Of a stretch of DNA of 64,000 nt, positions 10,801 through 18,861 are shown in pieces. Origin of the DNA: Tribonema minus (lineage: Eukaryota > Sar > Xanthophyceae > Tribonematales > Tribonemataceae); the NCBI GenBank assembly GCA_017506865.1, contig JAFCMP010000235.1:992001-1056000 (forward strand), given 5' to 3'. Numbering within the stretch: the stretch's first letter is position 1; every line of letters begins with the position of its first letter. Both the position numbers and the translations under genes were made by a program. The notes under the pieces were generated by a model, which did not search any database, was not told the DNA's origin, and worked only from the letters and a program-made list of their open reading frames with translations.

Positions 10801-11544
10801 GCAGAAACCTGGTGCGTACAAGCAGATTCAGCACGTGTTGAGGTGGGAAGCGGTGTGCTCAGCAAACGCACGCACTATGCTTACAGGCAGCGTGTAATCA
10901 CTCTCAGTAAATGCCGAGAGGATCAACCAGCGCAGAGCGGCCCCATTGAAGATACGGGTGGTGCCAGATGGCACGTGTGAATAACGTGATGCAGGTACTG
11001 TACACGTCGGCTTCTGGAGCTGCTAGTACAATGATGGAGTATATAACATAACGCCTGCATCCTTTGCCACGGACCTCATTTGCTGGCCACGTTGACGATC
11101 ACAAAAGCCTTCGCCTTGCCCTGATACGTCGAAAGTGGCACGTCCTTCCCACTGGCATCTTTCACTGTGAAGTCGAAGATGGTCTGGCCTTTGGTATCAC
11201 TGCATCAGCCAAGCACATGGCAAGAGCGATGAAAACGGTGTTTGATGTGACTTGAAGTACTCTTCACTGATACAGGAGAATGCGTGAGAGCAAAGCAAAG
11301 CCATGCTGACGAGTCTGCAACACTGTAAGCGGTGTCGACGGCTGCGCCATAGCTCCATCACTCACCCTCCGCCGAGGCCCAGGATGTTTTTGAGCCCGCA
11401 AAGCATAAAGCTCATGGCCCTCGGGCTGGCTGCCGCAGAAGCGGAGCGGGAGAGCTGCGTGTGCGGCGTAGGCGCAAAGCCCCGCACCAGAGGCACAAGC
11501 GTGGTTGCTGCTAGCAACACGGCCAGGCCGCGTCCCAGCCTCAT
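7840..11544 (-). CDS. GPX: Selenocysteine glutathione peroxidase, probably organelle-targeted
   Basis: Six exons join in phase: 11544-11366, 11199-11075, 10705-10671, 10016-9941, 8849-8686 and 7941-7840. They give 226 residues with one in-frame TGA at 11078-11076 (residue 101). The TGA lies exactly where glutathione peroxidases carry their peroxidatic Cys/Sec: [20 protein letters not shown]. The other active-site residues are present: Gln136 ([12 protein letters not shown]), Trp189 and Asn190 (KWNFAK). The enzyme reduces H2O2 or lipid peroxides using a thiol donor. Residues 1-22 form a hydrophobic signal peptide followed by FAPTPH and a Ser/Arg-rich stretch, as in plastid precursors of secondary-plastid algae. 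Intron 5 uses a GC donor (AAG|GCAAGC). With TGA as a true stop the product would end before catalysis, yet all downstream exons stay conserved and in frame. Confidence 0.9.
8103..8178. repeat. Two-copy tandem repeat in a GPx intron
   Basis: The segment containing GCACTGCTATGAATCGGTGA occurs twice with a period of about 40 bp inside GPx intron 5. Confidence 0.6.
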
Positions 11545-12316
11545 GTTAAAGTGACCTGGCCAAATTCAAGTCAGAATGTCATCCTTGAAGATTGAAGCCA
11601 GTGCATACATGGAGACCTTGGAAGTATACTATGTAGATCAGATCACCTTGCTGAACCACTCTATATGAAGCTACAGTACATACCAATCAATGTGGCAAAG
11701 CTGAGCTTTGTTTTGCAGAGGGGCTGGGGTTGCAGCCTCGATGGTGATCCCATGCAATGTCAGCAGGCATTGCCAGCGTTGCAAGAAACGACAGCAAGGA
11801 GATCGCTGCATGCATTGACAGCTCCGAAGCAATGTCAGCAGACATTGCCAGCAATGCAAAAACACATCGACAAGTAGCTCACTGCATGCAGTGACAGCGC
11901 ATCACCGGCAGGGAAGCGCTGAGTTGCTGGGTGCTATGTCACGAAACGTGCCCAATGCAAGCTGTTGGTGGCAATTAGATTAGGAAAAAACCAACTCAAA
12001 TTAAGTGATGCCAGCCAGGCAGCACAACATTGCAACAGGATCATCACAACAAGACAAAAAAGCTGCAGCATACGTCAAGCGAGATTTGTGAGCATCTCAG
12101 ATGATATTTTTGTACCTCGTACTTTTCGGCATGTTGACCGAATCAACATCACACACAGGCCATCTTGAACTGATGCTGCATGCGCAGAGAGTTTTTCTGA
12201 CCCATTTGCAGGTACATCTGCAATGTCAAGCGGGGATTGCATTCTACCACCACAGGCTCTTGGAGTCTGCTGAGCGATGTGCGTACACGAGTCACGCAAG
12301 CCACATATACTATACT
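11545..12316. repeat. GPx upstream region with a 75-bp tandem repeat
   Basis: No gene recognised. At about 11754-11870 a unit of roughly 75 bp is present twice, marked by GCAATGTCAGCAG-CATTGCCAGC with self-complementary CAATG/CATTG. It lies about 200-330 bp upstream of the GPx start codon, so it could fall in the promoter. No further element is seen. Confidence 0.45.
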
Positions 12317-12456
12317 GTAGAGGTACTTTTTATTAATTCTCGCTCAGGGCGCGAAAAAGCCCAGATGATTGGCATCTAGCTGTAAGGAATCTACATGTCG
12401 TATGACAGTCTGAAAGTGTCGCAACGACAACCACTCAAACGCCGCCGTAGAGGTAC
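12317..12456 (-). mobile_element. 120-bp truncated LINE tail with 10-bp target-site duplication
   Basis: The insert at 12327-12446 matches the 3' UTR end of the full-length LINE at 12833-12950 (plus-strand TTTTTATTAATTCTCGCTCA through AACCACTCAAACGCCGCC). It is flanked on both sides by the identical decamer GTAGAGGTAC (12317-12326 and 12447-12456). This is a clear 5'-truncated retrotransposition product of the same family in the same orientation. The near-identity suggests recent activity. Confidence 0.85.
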
Positions 12457-12832
12457 CTGTGATGTGCGCGCATGCGTGATGCGCGCGCCTACACCATTCA
12501 CATGAAAACTCAAAGAGCCCTCTGCCACGCTGCTTCTGTGCCCACACACGTTGCGTTGCATGTGCCGCAAATAGTACCACCACCTTGCTCCACATCCACT
12601 GCTGTTGCGTCACGTGCAGCATCTTCGCTACCACTAGTGCCGTCCCTGCATCTGAATCCATGTATGTACTGCTGCTGTGCAGTATGGGTCTTGCTCAGCA
12701 TATTTCTGCATGCACTGCACGGCTTTGTAATGCCAGCTGATGTTTAAAGACCCCGTGCATAAGGCAGCTTGACTGCATACAGTCGTGTCTACAGAGCGCG
12801 AACCCTGTTCACGCCCATGTACTTTTTATTAA
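12457..12832. other. No recognisable gene between two LINE insertions
   Basis: Unremarkable DNA between the truncated tail and the full-length element. It ends with the decamer GCCCATGTAC (12823-12832), the left target-site duplication of the large LINE. Confidence 0.5.
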
Positions 12833-15800
12833 TTCTCGCTCAGGGCGCGAAAAAGCCCAGATGATTGGCATCTAGCTGTAAGGAATCTACATGTCGTATG
12901 ACAGTCTGAAAGTGTCGCAACGACAACCACTCAAACGCCGCCGCCGCCAAATGGCATCTCGGGGTCCTCCCCTACGTCCTCCTCCATGTGCCCCCCCCCC
13001 TGGATTCTGCCATGTGTGTCATGACACGGCCAGAGTACGCCATGTGGAGCGCTGCCGACAGTGCCGAGCGTAAGCGCGCCAGGGCGATGCCCTTGAGAGC
13101 TTTAGGGCGCGCTCCTCCGGGCACTGACATCCTGCTGGCATACTCCGTCGCCACAGCCTCCAGCAGCTTCCGCCCCTGCTCCCCGATGCTGCCAAATGAC
13201 CCTATTGCCAATGTGGCAAGTTTGTAGCAATTCTGATCATAATGACCAGAATAGTGGGTAGTCTTGGCGGCCTCTTGGTCGCGGCAGCATCGCTCGGGGT
13301 CTGCTGCAGTCTTCGCCGCCCGCGACGCCACCTGTGCCTCGAAGCAGGTAACGTCCACCATGAGCGGTAGGTGGCGTGTCGGGTCGTCGTAGCCGGTCAC
13401 CGGGAAGGCGTCGGCAGGCAGCACGATGTCCATCCTGCGACTCCCCGGCGGCCCGGCGGACCCCAGAAACGGCGTGTAGTCCTCGTCCACCAGTCCCGTT
13501 TTGAGGTATTGCCGCAGGAGGCGCTGCGTGGCCCTCTTGACGCTATTGTGGACAATGGTGTCGTGCGCCTTGACGCGTGGCGCTTGACACAGCCGTGCAT
13601 GCAGGGTGCCGCCCGGCGACTTCCCGCACAGCTTGCAGCCTGCCGTCTGCTCCTCTACTCCGATGGCGCGTTTGACGGCCAGCTGCCAGGATAGGCCATC
13701 GAACGAAGCCGTTGTGGAGTACATGGGCTCGTTGAGGAATGCCATGCCGATCGAGTGCATGTGGCGCTGCGACCGGAATCGAGCAAGTGCTTGCGTGCGT
13801 TGCGTGCCCTGCGGCAGCTGTTGCAGGTCCGCCTCCACCTTATCTGCAAGCTCGGTAGCGACGGCATCTGCAAGCGCACTCTGATTGGGGCGCTTCAGGC
13901 TACACTGCAACTGCAGAGCACTGGCGTCAAGTACGCAAGCAGCATCCGCACCAGTGCCACCACCTGCTGTCGGCCGCAGCGGCGGCTGCTGCGTAGGTGG
14001 TTGCTGCTGCAGTGGCGTTAGCGCTGGTGGCAGTATATGTTCCAGCTTGTCACCTGTTGCTGCACGTAGAGATGTGGCAGCTGTGGCGATCGTCCGCATG
14101 AGGGGCAGGCGCGCCACCTCTGCTGCTGCTGCGCCTTGTAGCATTGCTGGTGTGGAACGCGCAGCGCCTGCATTGACGGCTGCCGCTGCTGCGTGCGCTG
14201 GTGCTGCAGCTGTGCCGCCTGCCGTTGCTGCTGCTGCCAGTGGTGTTGCTGCTGCCGCAGGTGTTGGTGCAGCACCTGCCGCATTGGCCGCTGCCACCGC
14301 CATTGCCGCTGTCGCAGCCGGCACGGTTGCGGCGCCGCCTGCCGACGCTGCTCCTGTTGCAGGTGCTGCAGCAGCCCTTAGGCTAGTAGGGCCTGTAGCA
14401 GCTGTATTGCCTATGCCCGCAGCCGCTGCTGTTGATGCTGCAGTTAGTGATGCCGCCGAGGCCACTTGAGGTGCAACATGTGCTGCCGCTGCTGCAGCAG
14501 CCTCTGATGCTGGAGCAGCTGCTGCTGCCGCCGCTGCTGCTGCCGCCGGAGTAGTTGCGCCGTGCGCCGCCGCTGCTGCTGCTGCCGCTGGTGCCGCCTG
14601 TGCTGCCGCCGCGGCCCCTGATCCAGCGGCAGCTGCGTCGTGTGTTGCCGGAATGGCTGCGCCATAAGCGCGGCCAGCCGCTGATGCAGTTGCCGCTGCC
14701 GGAGCGGTCGCGCCTCCACTGGCAATCGCCGCTGCCGCTGTAACAGTTGCCGCTGCTGATGCTGCTGGTGCTGGTGCTGCTGCCGCTGCTGCCGGTGTCG
14801 CTTGTGTTGCCGCATCCTCAGCAGCGTTGTCTGCAGCCGCTTGAGGAGCCGCCTGCTGCAGCACCCCCGCCCATCCAGAGAGTGCTGGTTGCAGCGCTTG
14901 CAACGTGCCCGCCACATACGCAGCAGCAGCGATGTCGCAGGCGCTGGTAATGCCAAGGCCGCCATGCCGTGTTGGGAGTCGCGCTTGCTGTAAGGCTGGG
15001 CCGTGCGCTGCCAGATGGAAGTGGGCCCCACTTTGCTCAAACTGGCGCCAGGTCTGGCCTGGTGGCTGCAGGCCCATTGAGTGCTCAAGCACCCACTGCG
15101 TGACCCGATCCCACTCCTTGGCGGCTGGCGCTGTCTGCGTAGTGGGAATGGTGCGCAGGCAGTACGTCATGCGAGGCACCACGCAGTAGCGCAGTAACCT
15201 GAACATAGCCCTCGGAGATGTCAGGCGCGCGCATCGCTCTGCAAATCGAGCCCCTGCCCCGCCTGCACCCGCTTCCCTGCGCAGCCATGCGTCCACAAAG
15301 CTGCTGTGGCCCACCGGCACCCCCAGCAACACAGCTCCACGGTTCTGATTTTCATCCGTATCCCCCACTAGCTGAACGCCCAGCTGCTGCAGCAGTTGCC
15401 GCTCGTGGTCTGTCACCACATGCCCCCTGCCAGGCAGCGCGCGTGACTTGGTGAGGTTTAGCTCCAGCCCCACCTCCGCAAAGTGTTGTTTGAGCTGCGC
15501 CACCGCCTGTATGTCATCCTGAGTCAGCGTGCAAGCGCCTGTTCGGACGTTGGCATCGTCCATGTAGGCGCCCATCCGCCTCCGCGCGCGCTGCGCAGCC
15601 GCCGCCTCATTGAACCGTTTCAAGCACTGAGCAATGGCGCCGCAGAAGAGCATCGGTGCCGCGGGGTCCCCCTGCTTAAACCCGCGCTGAGACATGATGA
15701 TGCGCGTGGAGCCGTCAACGTGCTGGAACAGCAGGCGTGGCCGAGTGCGAACGTATGTGCCGATGAAGTAGTCGAGGAAGTCCGGCAGCTGTGCTGCTAC

Positions 15801-18355
15801 CCATTCCGCTGCCGCCAGGACGAACACCATGTTGAAGGCATTCTTGAGGTCCAGCATGAACTGCCAGTGACCGAGCTCATACGCGAGTTTGCCGGCCATG
15901 GCCGCTTTCTCCGCTCCTGCTGAGACGGCTACCCCATACTGCCCGTCTGGCTCAAGGAGCTCCGCCAGGAAGTCTTTGCGGTCTGCCACGTACACCGAAG
16001 TGCATAGTCGCTGCAGCACCTCGCCGCAAACGATGGGCCGCTGCTTAGCTGTACCATCTTCCTGTTGTTCTGCAAGTGGCGTCAGGCGCCCCGCGCCATG
16101 CAACTGCCAGAAGGCATCCGGCAGCCGCGCAGCCTCCCGCATAACGGTCTGAAGCCACCGTGTGAGGACAGCAGCAAACTCATGCCGTCCCCAGCTTGTG
16201 CGTAGCGCATCCTGCAGGTGGCTGTAGCGCAGCCCCGATGGGCCTGCTCCACTGTAAGGGCTTGCTCGCTGGATGAGCTTGGCAACCGTCTCTGGCTCAA
16301 TTCCCTCCCCCTGTAACAGGCTGAGTTCTGCTGGCATGTCGGCTGCTTTCGCCACAAGCTGATCAACCATGCCGGATAGCTCATGGAGTTGTTCCCCTGG
16401 CGCAGCGGGGGGGTGTTTGGACTGCATGGCGGCAAAGCAGTCATCATCAGGTATCGCCACCGTTTTGGGCTGAAGGAAACGCGCTGCCTGCTGTAGCCCC
16501 CCCCGTGTGCCCATGCACTGTAGGACGTAGGCGTTGATCGCTGCCTCCGTTTGCTGGCGCGCGCGCCAGCGCCGGTGCGCACGCGCGTGTGCGAGGAGCG
16601 CTGGCACCAACCGGTCAAGCTCACCGCGTGCCAACATTCTGATTCTGTCGGAGCGAGTGATGCCAGGTGCGCCATCGGTGGAGGTGATGAGTGATGGCAT
16701 GAGGTGGTGTAGAATCGTGGATCTTTGCAGTCGCTGCACCCGCCCTGCGGAATCTGGCTCCCGCGCCGCATTGACGAACATCGTCATTGTGTGTGCCAAC
16801 AGATGTGTTGCTGCGTTCTCCAGTGCAGCTCCCACATAGCGACGATTGCGTGGTCTAGCAAGGCTTCTAGTTGTCGCGAACTGCAGCTTGCACAGCTCAT
16901 CGAGGCTGATGCTGTCAAGCACTGCTGCGACTGCGGGGGTTGAGATGGTCCACGTGAAAAGCCCACCTGCCCCACCTGCTGCGCCTGCAGGGCCTGGCGC
17001 TGCCGCTGCTGTCGCCGCACCTGCCGCTCTGGGGCCCCCTCCGCCGCCGCCGCGGCCGCCACGACCACAGCCTCGTCCGCCGCTGTCGCTGCTGCGACCG
17101 CTGCCACGGCCACCGCGGCCGTTTTGAGTTGGCGCGCCACTGCCGCTGTTGCTAGCACCGCCGCTGCGGCTGCTGGCATCACTGCTGCGGCCGTTGCCAG
17201 CGCCGCTGTCCTTAGTACCGGCTGCCCTGCCGCCGCCGGCACCGCTGCTGCTGCCGCCTCCGGTTCTGCTGCCGCTAGTCGCTCTGCTACTGCTGATGTC
17301 TGCATCATTGCTGCCGCTGCGAACGCGTCCTCCATTGCCACGTCCGCGCCCTCCACTGCGACCCCGACCCCCTCGTGTAGCACTGCTGCCCCCGCGTTCC
17401 GGCCTCTTTGAGCTGCCGGAGGAGCTGCTGCCACCAGCCTGAGCAGCAGGTGCCTGCTGCGCGTGCGCTGGTCCCTTTGCGTAGGGGTTGCCGATGGGTG
17501 TGCACGCCGGTTGCTGCTGTGGCAGCGACGTGGTAGCTGTTGCCGTCGATGCATCAGGTGCTAGCGGTGCTGCTGATGCTGTTGTTGACAATGTTGCCGC
17601 CACTGCAGCGGGTGAAGTGATAGGCCTGCATTTGCGGCAGTGCTTGCCCGCGCTGGCATCGCTGCTGTCCACTCTGAATGTCTTGTTGGCATGAAACAGG
17701 TTTTTGCACAAGGCACACTCGGTGTAGATGGTTTGCAAGTGCGACGTGCTGAGGTCGGAGCGCTCCAGGAACGTTGTTGCTGTCCCACTGTGGTGTTTGC
17801 GCTGGTGCTTCGCCGCGATGTGGGCGTTTAACCTCTGCTGTAACGAGAGCAGCGACATGCCCTTCTTCACCACGAGGTCGCATAAGTTGCACTTGTACTC
17901 CGGGTCCGCACTGCCTCCACCTCCAGCTTCGTCGTCTAGCATCAGACGTTGCTGTTCCAGACTGTTATGACCTGTTCTAGAGCGCTTGACTGCACTTTGC
18001 CCGCCCGTGTGCTCCCCTTCGCCTGTTTGATCGGAAATTGACCAACCGTCATTCTGTACCCTCTTGCGTTTGTGCGCTGCGCGTCCGTCTCCAGTTGCTC
18101 TGCTGCTGCCACTCGTGCCATCGTCCTGTTGACAAGCGCCATTGCCATCTGCAGCACTGGTGCTAATATCCTGCGCTTGTGCGCACGCTAGATCGGATTC
18201 CTTGCATTTCTGCGCTGATTCAGAGTTGGCAATACGGGCCTCCCGCCGCCGCCATGATATTCTTTTCATGATCTCTGCTACGCCATGGTGCTACATGCTA
18301 CAGCTACATACCTATCCGCATCTCGTGGAGGCCTACTAGCATTTTGTACTTCTAA
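12833..18355 (-). mobile_element. Full-length non-LTR retrotransposon (LINE, restriction-like endonuclease type)
   Basis: The limits are set by a perfect 10-bp direct repeat, GCCCATGTAC, at 12823-12832 and 18356-18365. The 5.52-kb element between them has a short 5' leader (18355-18270), one uninterrupted ORF, and a 139-bp 3' UTR (12971-12833). The 3' UTR contains a hairpin around GGGCTTTTTCGCGCCC and ends ...TTAATAAAAA, resembling a polyadenylation signal. Truncated copies of the same tail lie at 4893-5158 and 12327-12446. Element structure and intact ORF suggest it is young and possibly competent. Confidence 0.9.
12972..18269 (-). CDS. LINE ORF: zinc finger, reverse transcriptase, C-terminal restriction-like endonuclease
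   Basis: The ORF has 1765 codons without an intron. In order: a C2H2-type finger near residues 121-155 (CNLC...HIAAKH); a second Cys cluster near 186-215 (CALC...CRKC); a Ser/Gly/Arg-rich linker; reverse transcriptase with FMLDLKNAFN (about 803), GFKQGDPAAP (about 865) and the catalytic YMDD at 902-905; an Ala-rich stretch of roughly 300 residues (about 1110-1405); a CCHC motif CKLCGKSPGGTLHARLC (about 1543); then RRMDIV...LMVDVT...EAAKTTHY. The last run fits the PD-(D/E)xK-like endonuclease at the C-terminus of R2/NeSL/CRE-type LINEs. It would nick the target DNA and reverse-transcribe its own RNA there. No APE endonuclease or RNase H was seen. Start chosen as the first Met of the open frame. 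Confidence 0.9.
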   Translation of the reverse strand: MKRISWRRREARIANSESAQKCKESDLACAQAQDISTSAADGNGACQQDDGTSGSSRATGDGRAAHKRKRVQNDGWSISDQTGEGEHTGGQSAVKRSRTGHNSLEQQRLMLDDEAGGGGSADPEYKCNLCDLVVKKGMSLLSLQQRLNAHIAAKHQRKHHSGTATTFLERSDLSTSHLQTIYTECALCKNLFHANKTFRVDSSDASAGKHCRKCRPITSPAAVAATLSTTASAAPLAPDASTATATTSLPQQQPACTPIGNPYAKGPAHAQQAPAAQAGGSSSSGSSKRPERGGSSATRGGRGRSGGRGRGNGGRVRSGSNDADISSSRATSGSRTGGGSSSGAGGGRAAGTKDSGAGNGRSSDASSRSGGASNSGSGAPTQNGRGGRGSGRSSDSGGRGCGRGGRGGGGGGPRAAGAATAAAAPGPAGAAGGAGGLFTWTISTPAVAAVLDSISLDELCKLQFATTRSLARPRNRRYVGAALENAATHLLAHTMTMFVNAAREPDSAGRVQRLQRSTILHHLMPSLITSTDGAPGITRSDRIRMLARGELDRLVPALLAHARAHRRWRARQQTEAAINAYVLQCMGTRGGLQQAARFLQPKTVAIPDDDCFAAMQSKHPPAAPGEQLHELSGMVDQLVAKAADMPAELSLLQGEGIEPETVAKLIQRASPYSGAGPSGLRYSHLQDALRTSWGRHEFAAVLTRWLQTVMREAARLPDAFWQLHGAGRLTPLAEQQEDGTAKQRPIVCGEVLQRLCTSVYVADRKDFLAELLEPDGQYGVAVSAGAEKAAMAGKLAYELGHWQFMLDLKNAFNMVFVLAAAEWVAAQLPDFLDYFIGTYVRTRPRLLFQHVDGSTRIIMSQRGFKQGDPAAPMLFCGAIAQCLKRFNEAAAAQRARRRMGAYMDDANVRTGACTLTQDDIQAVAQLKQHFAEVGLELNLTKSRALPGRGHVVTDHERQLLQQLGVQLVGDTDENQNRGAVLLGVPVGHSSFVDAWLRREAGAGGAGARFAERCARLTSPRAMFRLLRYCVVPRMTYCLRTIPTTQTAPAAKEWDRVTQWVLEHSMGLQPPGQTWRQFEQSGAHFHLAAHGPALQQARLPTRHGGLGITSACDIAAAAYVAGTLQALQPALSGWAGVLQQAAPQAAADNAAEDAATQATPAAAAAAPAPAASAAATVTAAAAIASGGATAPAAATASAAGRAYGAAIPATHDAAAAGSGAAAAAQAAPAAAAAAAAHGATTPAAAAAAAAAAAPASEAAAAAAAHVAPQVASAASLTAASTAAAAGIGNTAATGPTSLRAAAAPATGAASAGGAATVPAATAAMAVAAANAAGAAPTPAAAATPLAAAATAGGTAAAPAHAAAAAVNAGAARSTPAMLQGAAAAEVARLPLMRTIATAATSLRAATGDKLEHILPPALTPLQQQPPTQQPPLRPTAGGGTGADAACVLDASALQLQCSLKRPNQSALADAVATELADKVEADLQQLPQGTQRTQALARFRSQRHMHSIGMAFLNEPMYSTTASFDGLSWQLAVKRAIGVEEQTAGCKLCGKSPGGTLHARLCQAPRVKAHDTIVHNSVKRATQRLLRQYLKTGLVDEDYTPFLGSAGPPGSRRMDIVLPADAFPVTGYDDPTRHLPLMVDVTCFEAQVASRAAKTAADPERCCRDQEAAKTTHYSGHYDQNCYKLATLAIGSFGSIGEQGRKLLEAVATEYASRMSVPGGARPKALKGIALARLRSALSAALHMAYSGRVMTHMAESRGGGTWRRT

Positions 18356-18745
18356 GCCCATGTACCTCTTTTTTCACACAAAAGTAACTGTACGGCGCTA
18401 GTGCTATCCCTAACAAGTGCTCAACTCACGCGCAGCTTCGCTCGCAACCGCGCTACCAGCAGTCTACGTGCCAGCTCGCAACCATGCCGCATTGTGTGCG
18501 CACGCGAGCCGAGCCCACAGATGACCTGCGAGAGCAAGTACAACGCCGCCGTAAGGGCTCTGTGCTAGAGGGCCTTTGAGTTCCGTAAGGGAGAAAGATT
18601 GGTGAGGCCGCCTGTTGCGCCTGCCGCAACAATTCGGCAGTTACAGATGCAGGTGGCCACCGTATGCGTAACCCCGACCGGCAGCCACTGGTGAACACAC
18701 ACAGGGGGCGCGCGGCTCGAATGCAGCCTCTCGCAGCGATGCGGC

Positions 18746-18829
18746 TCACGCGCAGCAGCAGAAAACGTTGCTGATGTGCGGACCGATCGATCCAGTGGCA
18801 AAGTGGGCTTCACTGACGGCGGCGCCGCT

Positions 18830-18861
<32 letters not shown>

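Noticed and set aside
11076-11078. TGA as an ordinary stop making the GPx a pseudogene
   Set aside because: All other splice sites and active-site residues are intact and the TGA sits exactly at the Sec position.
14019-14469. Ala-, Leu- and Cys-rich plus-strand ORFs opposite the LINE
   Set aside because: Shadows of the GCN-repeat coding region of the LINE ORF on the minus strand.
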